Assembly: GCF_026163685.1 (NCBI RefSeq)
Contig: NZ_JAOXSR010000010.1
Location: forward strand, 126,780-190,779
DNA: 64,000 nucleotides
Source of the DNA: Oerskovia flava
GTDB taxonomy: Bacteria; Actinomycetota; Actinomycetes; Actinomycetales; Cellulomonadaceae
Direction: 5' to 3'
A program made the position numbers and the translations under genes. How positions within the stretch are numbered: the first letter of the stretch is position 1; each line of letters begins with the position of its first letter. Of the stretch, positions 34,027 through 43,001 are shown in pieces. The notes under the pieces are model-generated. The model had not been told where the DNA came from. It made no database searches and was given only the letters and a program-made list of their open reading frames with translations.

Positions 34027-35339
34027 GACGGGACCCCACCGTAGGTCGCACCGTGGACCGTCGTGCTCGCCACGTGCCCGACGTCGTCGATCACCGTGAC
34101 CCTGCCGCCGTCGCCGGGTTCGGGGTCAGGGAGGATGGTCTCCGGGTCGACGAGGTAGACCTCGTGGCCGTCCAGCGTGAGCCGACGCACGATCTCGAGC
34201 ACCATGCGCCGTGCCACGTCGTCGATCGAGGAGACCAGCGTGAGGTCGAGGACGACCCGGTACTCCGAGGGCGGGTGGTCCACGACCTCACGGACGACGC
34301 GTTCGGCCGCGGCGAAACGGATCCCTCCCTGCAGGTGGAGCACACGGATCGCGTCCGGTCCACGCCCGACGACCTCGTTGGAGCGCACGACCGCGAGCGC
34401 CGTGGGTGGAACCTCCATCACGTGCAGGCCCATGTCGGACGAGAACCGTTCGAACAGCGACACGCCGCGCACGCTGTTCCCGTGGACGTCCAGCCGTGGC
34501 GAGAAGGTGGCGATGCCGATCTGACCGGGCAGGGCACCGATCAGGCCGCCCGCCACGCCGCTCTTCGCCGGGATGCCGACCTGGGTCGCCCAGTCACCGG
34601 CCGCGTCGTACATGCCGCAGGTGGCCATGAGGCTCAGCACCTGCCGCACCACCCGCGCGTCGACGACCTGCTCGCCCGAGACGGGGTTCACCCCACGGTT
34701 GGCCAGCGTGGCCGCCATCATGGCCAGGTCGCGTGCGGTGACCAGCACCGAGCACTGGCGGACGTAGCCGTCCACCACGGCCCGCGGATCCTCGGTGAGG
34801 ATGTCGTGGCTGCGGAGCATGTGCGCGATCGCCAGGTTGCGGTGGGCGTGCTCCATCTCGGACGCGCACACGGCCTCGTCGACCGTCAGGCGGCGTCCGG
34901 CGAACGACGACAGGCCGTGGACCACGCGTTCCACGCGCTCTGTCGGGCTCAGACCTTCCGCACCCGCCAGCGAGTGAGCGGTCATCGCGCCCGCGTTGAT
35001 CATGGGGTTGAAGGGGCGCCCGGTGTCGCTCTCGAGGGAGATCTGGTTGAACGCCTCTCCCGACGGCTCCACACCCACCTTGGCGAGCACGGCGTCGAAG
35101 CCGCGGTCAGCCAGTGCCAGCGCGTACGCGAACGGCTTGGAGATCGACTGGATCGTGAACTCGGTGTCGACGTCGCCGGCCCCGTAGACCTGGCCGTCCA
35201 CGGTGGCGAAGACCGCGCCGAGCCGATCAGGGTCCGCTGCTGCGAGCTCGGGGATGTACTGCGCCAGGACACCTGAGGTGTCCGCCTCGACATCACCGAG
35301 CACCTCCGTCAGGTAGTCGGGGACGACTGGCCGCATCAT
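34023..35339 (-). CDS. glsA: Glutaminase A with C-terminal STAS domain
   Basis: Hydrolyses glutamine to glutamate and ammonia. The catalytic beta-lactamase-like domain (residues 1-305) has the S-x-x-K nucleophile in FTIQSISKPFAYALAL, plus NPMINAGAMTAHSL, SEMEHAHRNLAIAHML and IPAKSGVAGGLIGALP. Residues about 320-410 (IRVLHLQGGIRFAAAERVVREVV ... VLDLTLVSSIDDVARRMV) form a STAS-like domain, as in other actinobacterial long glutaminases; STAS domains bind nucleotides or partner proteins. ATG 35339 overlaps the acetyltransferase stop by 4 bp. Confidence 0.93.
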   Translation of the reverse strand: MMRPVVPDYLTEVLGDVEADTSGVLAQYIPELAAADPDRLGAVFATVDGQVYGAGDVDTEFTIQSISKPFAYALALADRGFDAVLAKVGVEPSGEAFNQISLESDTGRPFNPMINAGAMTAHSLAGAEGLSPTERVERVVHGLSSFAGRRLTVDEAVCASEMEHAHRNLAIAHMLRSHDILTEDPRAVVDGYVRQCSVLVTARDLAMMAATLANRGVNPVSGEQVVDARVVRQVLSLMATCGMYDAAGDWATQVGIPAKSGVAGGLIGALPGQIGIATFSPRLDVHGNSVRGVSLFERFSSDMGLHVMEVPPTALAVVRSNEVVGRGPDAIRVLHLQGGIRFAAAERVVREVVDHPPSEYRVVLDLTLVSSIDDVARRMVLEIVRRLTLDGHEVYLVDPETILPDPEPGDGGRVTVIDDVGHVASTTVHGATYGGVPS

Positions 35340-35728
35340 GCCCCGCCTCGTACCGCACGGGTGACCACGGTGATGTCTGCCGATGTCGGCTTCCGGAACA
35401 CGCCGCCGCGCGCGACGAACTCGTCACCGTGCCTCGTCAGGTGGCGGGCGAAGAGCGGGCACACCGGGACGACGGTGAGGCCGTTGCGGATGCTGTCGTC
35501 GAGCGCCGCGCTCACCAGCACGCCGGCGAGACCGCGCCCCCCGAACTCCGCGTCCACCTCGGTGTGGAAGACGATCCGCTCGTGGTCTGCCGCCGGAGGA
35601 TCGATGAAGTCGACCCTGCCGACCGCAGAGCCGTCGGCGATCCGCACGACGTAGGCGCTGATCGGTCGGCCGGGCTCGATCCCCACCGTCACCGGGTCGC
35701 CGTTCCTGTCGGTCAGTTCGTGTGTCAC
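35336..35728 (-). CDS. Small GCN5-related N-acetyltransferase-like protein
   Basis: About 130 aa. The core IVFHTEVDAEFGGRGLAGVLVSAALDDSIRNGLTVVPVCPLFARHL is the short Acetyltransf_CG/YjdJ type, which keeps the acetyl-CoA-binding (R/G)xGxA loop (FGGRGLAG). Substrate unknown. GTG 35728 follows AGAGGA and is preferred to ATG 35767. First gene of a coupled set with glsA and DUF2252. The motif shared with the two preceding units is about 95-100 bp upstream (35820-35833). Confidence 0.8.
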   Translation of the reverse strand: MTHELTDRNGDPVTVGIEPGRPISAYVVRIADGSAVGRVDFIDPPAADHERIVFHTEVDAEFGGRGLAGVLVSAALDDSIRNGLTVVPVCPLFARHLTRHGDEFVARGGVFRKPTSADITVVTRAVRGGA

Positions 35729-35885
35729 GCGAAGTCCTCTCTCCTGCCGTGCTGCACGACGTCGCACGGTCGGGCCGGATGACCCCCTGGTGCGGCGCCG
35801 TCAGTCGACACCGTGTGGTCGGAACATGGTCAACCCTGGCCCACCGAGAGCACCCGCGCATCGGCGCGGGACCGACCTTCTCCGT

Positions 35886-36554
35886 TCAGGGTCGCTCCCC
35901 GAGCAGGGCCGGCACGGAGTCGCTCGTGAGATCGCGGAGCCGGCCGACGTCGACGTTCGCACCGAAGGCAGGCGTCCCGGGCTCGAGCCGGGCTCCCGCT
36001 GTGAGGTCGCCGATGGTGAGCGCGTCGAAACCGAGGGCGTCGACCAGCTCGGAGACGACCGCGAGATCCTCGGGCGAGTCCCCGGCGATCGCGATCGCCT
36101 TGCGCCCGGGTGTGCTCCGCGGGCGGGCCTCGCCCTCGAGGTCGTGGTAACCCATGTGGTTGAGCGCCTTGACGACCCGCGCTCCCGTCAGCGTCTGCTG
36201 CACGACGCCGCTCGAGGTGGCGTCCGGCGGGAGGACCGCGTCCCGGGGACCGTCGATCTCCCACCAGTGGTTCATCGCGTCGACCACCAGCTTCCCTCCC
36301 AGCTCCGGGAGGGGGAGGTCGCGGTGCTTGCTGAGCGGGAGCGCGAGGATCACCACGTCCGCGGCCTGGGCGACCTCGGCCGGCCAGGCGGGGATCGCTC
36401 CCGGGGTGAGGACCTCGGTGGTCAGCGAGATCTTCGCAGGGTCGCCGGACCCGGAGACCAGGACCCGGTAGCCGGCGGCGACTGCCAGCCGCGCGAGCAC
36501 GGTCCCGACCTTGCCGGCGCCCAGGATCCCGAGCGTGGTGACGGGGCCCGTCAT
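35886..36554 (-). CDS. NADPH-dependent F420 reductase-like NAD(P)-binding protein
   Basis: About 222 aa. An N-terminal Rossmann motif [20 protein letters not shown] is followed by [17 protein letters not shown] and [13 protein letters not shown], as in F420:NADP oxidoreductase and related pyrroline-5-carboxylate-reductase-like folds. Overlap by 4 bp with the upstream luciferase-like gene suggests that the two enzymes share a cofactor pathway. Whether the flavin is F420 or FMN is not decided by sequence alone. Confidence 0.82.
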   Translation of the reverse strand: MTGPVTTLGILGAGKVGTVLARLAVAAGYRVLVSGSGDPAKISLTTEVLTPGAIPAWPAEVAQAADVVILALPLSKHRDLPLPELGGKLVVDAMNHWWEIDGPRDAVLPPDATSSGVVQQTLTGARVVKALNHMGYHDLEGEARPRSTPGRKAIAIAGDSPEDLAVVSELVDALGFDALTIGDLTAGARLEPGTPAFGANVDVGRLRDLTSDSVPALLGERP

Positions 36555-37621
36555 CGTGCCGCTCCGACCGCACCGGCGGGGAGCTCGGCCAGGATCTCGC
36601 GGACCCGCGGGATGACCTGCGCGCCGTACAGCTCGACCGAGCGCATCCGGGCGGACGCCGAGACGGTGCCGGCCGCGGAATAGATCATGTCGAACCGGCC
36701 CGCGTCCAGCGCACGGATCGCGTGGGCGATCCTCGCCGCGACGGTCTCGACCGAACCGACGTACAGCGACCCGTGCTCGACGTCAGCGTCGAACTCTTCC
36801 CGACGGAGCGGTGGCCAGCCGCGCAGTGCCCCGATCCGGTCACGGATCTCCTTGTACCCGGTGTAGAACAGCTCCTTCGCCTCGGCGTCGGTGGCCGCCA
36901 CGAATCCGGGTGAGTGCATCCCCACCGGCTGCGCGGTCGTGCCGAGCTGCTCGCTCGCGCGCCGGTAGAGATCGACATAGGGCGCGAACCGGTCGGGCGC
37001 TCCGCCGATGATCGCGAGCATGAGCCGGAACCCGTAGCGGGCGGTGCGGATCACCGACTGCGGCGACCCGCCCACACCCACCCAGGTGTCGAGACGCCCT
37101 GACTCGGTCTTGGGGTACACGTCGGCGTCCTGCAGGGCGGCACGGGTCGTGCCCTCCCACGTGACCGGCTTCTCGTCCAGGAGCCGGTGGAACAGGTCGA
37201 TCTTCTCCTCGAACAGGACCTCGTAGTCCTTCAGGTCGTACCCGAACAGCGGGAACGACTCGGTGAACGAACCCCGGCCGAGGATCACCTGGGCCCGACC
37301 GCTGGAGAGCGCGTCCACGGTCGCGAACCGTTGGAACACCCGCACCGGGTCGTCCGAGGACAGTACCGTCACGCCCGAGGCGAGGCGGATCCGCTTCGTG
37401 GCGGTCGCGATTCCGGCCAGCACCGTCTCCGGGCTGGAGATCGCGTACTCCGGCCGGTGGTGCTCGCCCAGGGCGACCACGTCGATACCGACCTGGTCCG
37501 CCAGCACCGCCTCGGCCACCGCGGCGCGGATCGCCTGCGCGTGCGAGACGATCTCCCCGCGATCGTCCCGGGGGCGGTCCCCGAAGCTGTCGATGCCGAA
37601 CTCGATCTGCGAGACATCCAT
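36551..37621 (-). CDS. LLM-class (luciferase-like) flavin-dependent oxidoreductase
   Basis: About 356 aa. TIM-barrel flavin oxidoreductase signatures: [61 protein letters not shown], and [23 protein letters not shown]. Substrate unknown. ATG 37621 with GGGAG about 9 nt upstream is chosen over GTG 37654, which would fall next to the operator. Divergent from the marR gene, with the symmetric operator between them, so probably repressed by that regulator. Confidence 0.9.
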   Translation of the reverse strand: MDVSQIEFGIDSFGDRPRDDRGEIVSHAQAIRAAVAEAVLADQVGIDVVALGEHHRPEYAISSPETVLAGIATATKRIRLASGVTVLSSDDPVRVFQRFATVDALSSGRAQVILGRGSFTESFPLFGYDLKDYEVLFEEKIDLFHRLLDEKPVTWEGTTRAALQDADVYPKTESGRLDTWVGVGGSPQSVIRTARYGFRLMLAIIGGAPDRFAPYVDLYRRASEQLGTTAQPVGMHSPGFVAATDAEAKELFYTGYKEIRDRIGALRGWPPLRREEFDADVEHGSLYVGSVETVAARIAHAIRALDAGRFDMIYSAAGTVSASARMRSVELYGAQVIPRVREILAELPAGAVGAAR

Positions 37622-37657
37622 CGTGCGCAACTCCCTCGAACGTGTCGTTCCCACCGT

Positions 37658-37705
37658 GTAGTTGACACGTCAATCATGTCTCCATATGATTCACATGTCA
37701 ACTAC
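37658..37705. promoter_or_regulatory. MarR operator with two overlapping divergent promoters
   Basis: A perfect 10-bp inverted repeat, GTAGTTGACA (37658-37667) and TGTCAACTAC (37696-37705). Each arm holds a TTGACA -35 box. On plus: TTGACA (37662-37667), 17 nt, TATGAT (37685-37690). On minus: TTGACA (37701-37696), 17 nt, CATGAT. The two promoters thus overlap face to face, and a dimer bound to the palindrome would cover both -35 boxes. Confidence 0.75.
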
Positions 37706-37717
37706 TAAGGAGGGGCG

Positions 37718-38194
37718 ATGGGCACCGCGTCGCGTCGCAGGGTCCCCACGCGGGACGAGCTCGCGATCTGGCGAGCGCACCTCGAGACGTTCGAGATCGT
37801 GCGCGCTCGCATCGAGGCTCGGCTGCACCAGGACTCACAGCTCTCGAGCGGGGACTACCGGGTGCTCCTCGCGCTGAGCGAGGCGGACGGAAGAGCGCTG
37901 CGGTCCTCAGCCCTCGCCGATCTCATCGGGTGGGAACGCAGCCGCCTGTCCGGCCAGCTCGGCCGGATGGAGAAGCGCGGCCTGGTGCGCCGAGAGCCCT
38001 GCGAGGAGGACGCCCGCGGGTCCCGCGTGTCCCTCACCGACGAGGGCGCGCGCGCCTTCGGTGCCAGCACCCTCCCCCACTTCCAGGCAATCAAAGAGGT
38101 CTTCGTCGACGCCTTCACCCCTGAGCAGCTCGCCCATCTCGGTGAGGCAGCGGCGGCGATGCGCCGCCACCTGGACCTGGACGGCCCGGCGTGA
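37718..38194 (+). CDS. MarR-family transcriptional regulator
   Basis: About 158 aa. The winged helix is visible: LSSGDYRVLLALSEADGRALRSSALADLIGWERSRLSGQLGRMEKRGLVRREPCEEDARGSRV, with the D-x-R wing sequence. AAGGAGGGG lies 5 nt before ATG. It is likely autoregulatory and controls the divergent luciferase-like/reductase pair through the palindrome at 37658-37705, typically relieved by a small aromatic or oxidised ligand (family knowledge). Its stop overlaps the monooxygenase start by 4 bp. Confidence 0.92.
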   Translation: MGTASRRRVPTRDELAIWRAHLETFEIVRARIEARLHQDSQLSSGDYRVLLALSEADGRALRSSALADLIGWERSRLSGQLGRMEKRGLVRREPCEEDARGSRVSLTDEGARAFGASTLPHFQAIKEVFVDAFTPEQLAHLGEAAAAMRRHLDLDGPA

Positions 38195-39327
38195 CGACGT
38201 CGTCCACCACAGGGCCCCTGCGCCGCGCGACGGTGGTCGTGATCGGCGCCGGGCAGGCAGGCCTCTCGGCCGGGTACCACCTGAGCCGGCGCGGGTTCGC
38301 CAGCGCCCTGGCCGAGCCCGACGCCGACCGCAGCTTCGTCGTGCTGGACGCCGAGGACAGGCCCGGAGGGGCGTGGCTGCACCGCTGGGAGTCCCTCACG
38401 ATGGCGACCGTCAACGGCATCTTCGACCTGCCGGGGTTCCGGCGGACACCCGTCGATCCGTCGGTGCCCGCTCGCCGCGCGGTGCCCGCGTACTTCGCCG
38501 CGTTCGAGCATCAGATGCAGCTGCCGATCCTGCGCCCCGTCCGGGTCGACTCCGTGACGCGCGCCGACGACGAGCCCGACGGTGACCTCCTGGTCGACAC
38601 CGACAGCGGCACCTGGGCGGCGCGGGCGATCATCAACGCGACCGGGACCTGGACCAACCCGACGGTGCCCACCTATCCCGGTCAGGAGAGCTTCACCGGA
38701 CGCCAGCTCCACACGCAGCACTACACCTCGCTCGAGGAGTTCGCGGGCCAGCGGGTCGCCGTCGTCGGAGGGGGGATCTCCGCCCTCCAGCAGCTCGAAG
38801 AGATCTCCCGCGTGGCCGAGGTGCTCTGGTACACGCGCAGGGAGCCGGTCTTCCGGGACGGCGAGTTCGATCCCGAGGTCGAGGGGCGCGAGGTGATCGC
38901 CAGGGTCACCGCCGACACCGAGGCGGGGAACCTGACGGGCAGCGTCGTGTCGTACACGGGTCTCCTCTGGACCCCCTACGCACTCGCGGCGAAGGAGCGC
39001 GGTGCGCTCGCCCGACGTCCGATGTTCACCCGCATCGAACCCCTGGGGGTGCGCGAGGCCGACGGCACGTTCACCCCGGTCGACACGATCCTCTGGGCGA
39101 CGGGGTTCCGCGCGGCGCTCGGCCACCTCGACCCGCTGGCGTTGCGCAACGCGCGGCGCGGGATCGAGATGGCAGGCACGCAGGTCGCCGACGAGCCCCG
39201 CGTCCATCTCGTCGGGTTCGGTCCCTCGCAGTCCACGATCGGCGCGAACCGCGCCGGCCGCGACGCCGTCCGCGCCCTCAGCAGGCTCCGTGCACCCGCC
39301 CTCGGCGCCGGGTCCCGAGCATCCTGA
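38191..39327 (+). CDS. FAD-dependent monooxygenase-like oxidoreductase
   Basis: About 378 aa. FAD site VVVIGAGQAGLSAGYHL, a GG-containing PGGAWLHRWESL, NADPH site VAVVGGGISALQQL and a C-terminal ATG motif DTILWATGFRAAL mark the flavin-containing monooxygenase/Trk-like family. GTG 38191 is coupled to marR (GTGA overlap), so expression should follow the same operator. Substrate not known; the pairing with an LLM oxidoreductase suggests response to a toxic or xenobiotic compound (inference). Confidence 0.88.
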   Translation: MTTSSTTGPLRRATVVVIGAGQAGLSAGYHLSRRGFASALAEPDADRSFVVLDAEDRPGGAWLHRWESLTMATVNGIFDLPGFRRTPVDPSVPARRAVPAYFAAFEHQMQLPILRPVRVDSVTRADDEPDGDLLVDTDSGTWAARAIINATGTWTNPTVPTYPGQESFTGRQLHTQHYTSLEEFAGQRVAVVGGGISALQQLEEISRVAEVLWYTRREPVFRDGEFDPEVEGREVIARVTADTEAGNLTGSVVSYTGLLWTPYALAAKERGALARRPMFTRIEPLGVREADGTFTPVDTILWATGFRAALGHLDPLALRNARRGIEMAGTQVADEPRVHLVGFGPSQSTIGANRAGRDAVRALSRLRAPALGAGSRAS

Positions 39328-39365
39328 CACCACCAGGTGTTGCCATGACACCATGGATGGTGTCA
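39325..39365 (+). promoter_or_regulatory. Operator array before the ribbon-helix-helix gene
   Basis: Three TGACACCA boxes: 39325-39332 and 39346-39353 forward, 39358-39365 reversed (TGGTGTCA). The last two form a 9-bp inverted repeat (TGACACCAT/ATGGTGTCA, 39346-39365). The same box recurs twice at 39932-39951, downstream of this regulator gene. Confidence 0.65.
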
Positions 39366-39375
39366 CTATGGCGTC

Positions 39376-39909
39376 ATGAATCTTTCACCGTACGTCGACG
39401 ACCTCCAGCACCGCCTCGTCATCGCGGCCGACGCCGCGGGTGACGACGCCCGCCAGCTCGCCCAGCGGCTGACCGCACCGCTCGACGCCGCCGTCCGCCT
39501 CGTCCTGCTCGACGCGCTCTCGGCCGCGGCCGGCGAGATCTCGGCCGAGCTCGCACCAGGCTCGGTCGACGTCCGCCTGCGCGGCGGTGACCCCGAGTTC
39601 GTCGTCGACGCCCCTGCCACGCCCACCGCCCCCTCGACTCCGGCCGCCACGGCTCCGCCCGCAGCGCTCGCCGGGCCGCCGGAGCTCCCGCCCGCCGACG
39701 CGGACGGCAGCACCACCCGGACGACCCTGCGCCTGCCCGACCACCTCAAGACGCAGGTCGAGGTCGCCGCCGCCCGCGACGGCGTCTCGGTCAACACCTG
39801 GCTCGTCCGTGCGGTCGCGGGAGCGCTCGAGCAGCCGACAGGTCACCCGGCTCCGCAGGCCCGCCCCGACAAGCGCGGCGAGACCCGGCTCACCGGCTGG
39901 GTGCGCTGA
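39376..39909 (+). CDS. Ribbon-helix-helix DNA-binding protein
   Basis: About 177 aa. The C-terminal TTRTTLRLPDHLKTQVEVAAARDGVSVNTWLVRAVAGAL is a typical Arc/CopG/HicB-type ribbon-helix-helix. The N-terminal ~70 residues form a helical domain, joined by a Pro/Ala-rich linker. No toxin partner (HicA) is beside it, so a plain repressor is more likely than an antitoxin. The TGACACCA boxes in front of this gene and in front of the next one suggest that it controls both itself and the DUF4097-ABC transporter genes. ATG 39376. Confidence 0.82.
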   Translation: MNLSPYVDDLQHRLVIAADAAGDDARQLAQRLTAPLDAAVRLVLLDALSAAAGEISAELAPGSVDVRLRGGDPEFVVDAPATPTAPSTPAATAPPAALAGPPELPPADADGSTTRTTLRLPDHLKTQVEVAAARDGVSVNTWLVRAVAGALEQPTGHPAPQARPDKRGETRLTGWVR

Positions 39910-39931
39910 CGCGGCACCACCTCACCAACCC

Positions 39932-39951
39932 TGACACCACTTCTGACACCA
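39932..39951 (+). promoter_or_regulatory. Second operator, before the DUF4097 gene
   Basis: Two direct TGACACCA boxes, 39932-39939 and 39944-39951, 12 bp apart, 14 bp before the DUF4097 start and identical to the boxes at 39325-39365. Confidence 0.6.
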
Positions 39952-39964
39952 CCTGGAGCACCCC

Positions 39965-40807
39965 ATGACCACCTTCCCCGCGCCTGCCCCCGTCCCCGTC
40001 GTCGTGGACGTGCCGTTCGGCAACCTGCACGTCGTCGCCGGCGAACGGGACGACGTCGTCGTCACCGTCCTGCCCGCCGACCCGACCAAGTCCGGCTCGG
40101 TGCGCGCCGCGGAGGAGACGCGCGTCGCCCGCGACGGCGACGCCGTCACGATCGTCTACCCGTCCGCCTGGAAGCAGTACGTCCTCCCCTTCGCGTCCGG
40201 CGGCGCGCTCGTCACGATCGAGCTCCCGGCCGGCTCGGACCTCAGCGGCAAGGCCGGCTCGCTGTACGCGGAGGGCAGGCTCGGCGACGTCGACCTCACC
40301 CTCAACGGCGGCGAGGCACGGCTCGACGGCGCCGACCGCCTCGACCTCAAGGTCTCGGCAGGGCCCGTCGTCGCCGGTCGCGTCACAGGGCCGACGTCCA
40401 TCAAGGCGAGCTCAGGCACCGTGCGCATCGCCGAGCTGGCCGGCGACGGCACCGTCCGCGCGAGCAACGGGACCACGACCGTCGACTCCGTCACCGGCTC
40501 GCTCGAGGTCGTCGGGGCGAACGGTGACGTCGCCGTGGGCCGCGTCCGCGGGACGCTCGCCGCGAAGACCGCGTTCGGCAGCATCCGCGTCGACCGCGTC
40601 GAGTCCGGGTCGGCCACGCTCACCACGTCCTACGGCTCGATCGACGTCGGCGTCCCCGAGGGAACCGCCGCCTGGCTCGACGTCGCGTCCGAGCGCGGCA
40701 CGGTCCGCAACCAGCTCACACCCACCGGCGGCCCCGTCCACGACGAGGCCACGGCCGAGATCCACGCGAGCACCGGCTACGGCGACATCATCGTCCGCCG
40801 CCCCTGA
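39965..40807 (+). CDS. DUF4097 beta-helical protein
   Basis: About 280 aa. A repetitive beta-rich sequence (for example GPTSIKASSGTVRIAELAGDGTVRASNGTTTVDSVTGSLEVVGANGDVAVGRVRG) with recurring S-x-G/N-G turns, the DUF4097 (adhesin-like beta-helix) pattern. There is no signal peptide, so it is probably cytoplasmic. DUF4097 genes often precede DrrAB-type ABC exporters with a regulator in front, as here; the function is not established. Confidence 0.85.
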   Translation: MTTFPAPAPVPVVVDVPFGNLHVVAGERDDVVVTVLPADPTKSGSVRAAEETRVARDGDAVTIVYPSAWKQYVLPFASGGALVTIELPAGSDLSGKAGSLYAEGRLGDVDLTLNGGEARLDGADRLDLKVSAGPVVAGRVTGPTSIKASSGTVRIAELAGDGTVRASNGTTTVDSVTGSLEVVGANGDVAVGRVRGTLAAKTAFGSIRVDRVESGSATLTTSYGSIDVGVPEGTAAWLDVASERGTVRNQLTPTGGPVHDEATAEIHASTGYGDIIVRRP

Positions 40808-40854
40808 CACCCGCCCCCAGATCACTACCGCTCACCAGAGAGAGGAGCTCCACC

Positions 40855-41642
<788 letters not shown>

Positions 41643-41643
<1 letters not shown>

Positions 41644-42467
41644 TGACCACGCTGACCCTCACCCCGACGGCGCACGCGCGCCCGGTGACCGACACCCTCA
41701 CCATGCTGCGCCGCAACCTCCTGCGCGCCGCCCGCTACCCGGGGCTGACCAGCTTCACCCTCGCGATCCCCGTCCTGCTCCTGCTGCTGTTCGTCTTCGT
41801 CTTCGGCGGGACGATCGGGGCGGGTGTGATGCCCGGTGTCGACCCGGGCGCGGACGGGCGGGCGGCCTACCTCGACTACATCACACCGACCATCCTGCTC
41901 TTCGCGGTCGTCGGTGCGGCGCAGAGCGTCGCCATCACCGCCGCGATGGACGCCACCGGTGGCATCATGGCTCGGTTCAAGACCATGGCGATCTCCCCCG
42001 GCTCCGTGCTCGGCGGGCCGGTGCTCGGCACCGTGGTCCAGGCCCTCGTGGCCGTCGCGGTGGTGCTCGGGCTGGCGGTCGCGCTCGGCTACCGGCCGGG
42101 CGCCGGGCCGCTGGGCTGGCTGGCGCTGACCGGGCTGCTCGCGCTGGTCACGTTCGCCTTCAGCTGGCTCTGCGTCGCGATGGGGCTGTCCGCGAGGTCG
42201 GTGGAGACGGCGTCGAACACGCCCATGATCCTCACCGCGCTGCCGTTCCTCAGCAGCGGGTTCGTCCCGGTCGAGACCATGCCGGCGGGCGTGCGCTGGT
42301 TCGCCGAGCACCAGCCCTTCACGCCGATCATCGAGACGACGAGGTCCCTGCTCACCGGAGCGTCGCCGGACGTCTCGACGACGCTCCAGGCCGTCGGCTG
42401 GTGCGTCCTGGTCGGGGCCGTCGGCTACGCCCGGTCCCGCTCCCTGTACCGCCGCGAGCGCCGCTGA
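41643..42467 (+). CDS. ABC-2 type exporter permease
   Basis: About 274 aa with six predicted helices; LAIPVLLLLLFVFVFGGTIG, ILLFAVVGAAQSVAITAA, and ILTALPFLSSGFVPVETMPAGVRWFAEHQPFTPIIETTRSLL are characteristic of ABC2 (DrrB-like) membrane subunits. Its ATG overlaps the ATPase stop (TGATG). Together they form an exporter under the RHH regulator. Confidence 0.92.
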
Positions 42468-42497
42468 CGGCTCGGGCGGGCAGGGAGCCCGGGACGA

Positions 42498-42890
42498 TCA
42501 GCTGGACGCGCTGCCGTCGGCGCTCGTGCCGTTCTGGGCCGCGGCGATCTGCGCGCGGACGTCGTCCATGTCGAGACCCTTGACGGCGTCGACGACCTGG
42601 GCGAGCGCGGGCGCCGGCAGCGCGCCGGGCTGGGAGAAGACGAGGACACCCTCGCGGAACGCCATCAGCGTCGGGATCGACGTGATGCCTGCCGCAGAGG
42701 CGATCGCCCGCTCGGCCTCGGTGTCGATCTTGCCGTGCACGACGTCGGGGTGGGTCTCCGAGGACGCCTCGAAGACGGGTGCGAACTGCCGGCACGGGCC
42801 GCACCACTCGGCCCAGAAGTCCACGAGGACGATGTCGTTGTCCTTGATGGTCTGCTCGAACGTGGCGTCGGTGAGCTCCTGCGTGGCCAT
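42498..42890 (-). CDS. trxA: Thioredoxin
   Basis: About 130 aa. Active site WAEWCGPCRQFAP and the cis-Pro region TSIPTLMAFREG are standard. The C-terminus has a ~25-residue Ala/Gln/Ser extension (VRAQIAAAQNGTSADGSASS). AAGGGA ribosome-binding site before ATG 42890. Supplies reducing power to enzymes such as the Bcp peroxiredoxin at 30394. Confidence 0.93.
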   Translation of the reverse strand: MATQELTDATFEQTIKDNDIVLVDFWAEWCGPCRQFAPVFEASSETHPDVVHGKIDTEAERAIASAAGITSIPTLMAFREGVLVFSQPGALPAPALAQVVDAVKGLDMDDVRAQIAAAQNGTSADGSASS

Positions 42891-43001
42891 AAGTGTCCCT
42901 TCCTGGGGCGTCGTGGGTTCCTCCCGTTCAGCGTGCCACGGCGCGCTGGTATTCCCGGGCACCCCGCCTGCGGGGCGCCACCGCGCTCTAGGGTGGCTCC
43001 T

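Noticed and set aside
39376..39909. HicB-type antitoxin of a toxin-antitoxin pair
   Set aside because: There is no HicA-like or other small toxin gene next to it, and the operator pattern fits a repressor of the neighbouring exporter.
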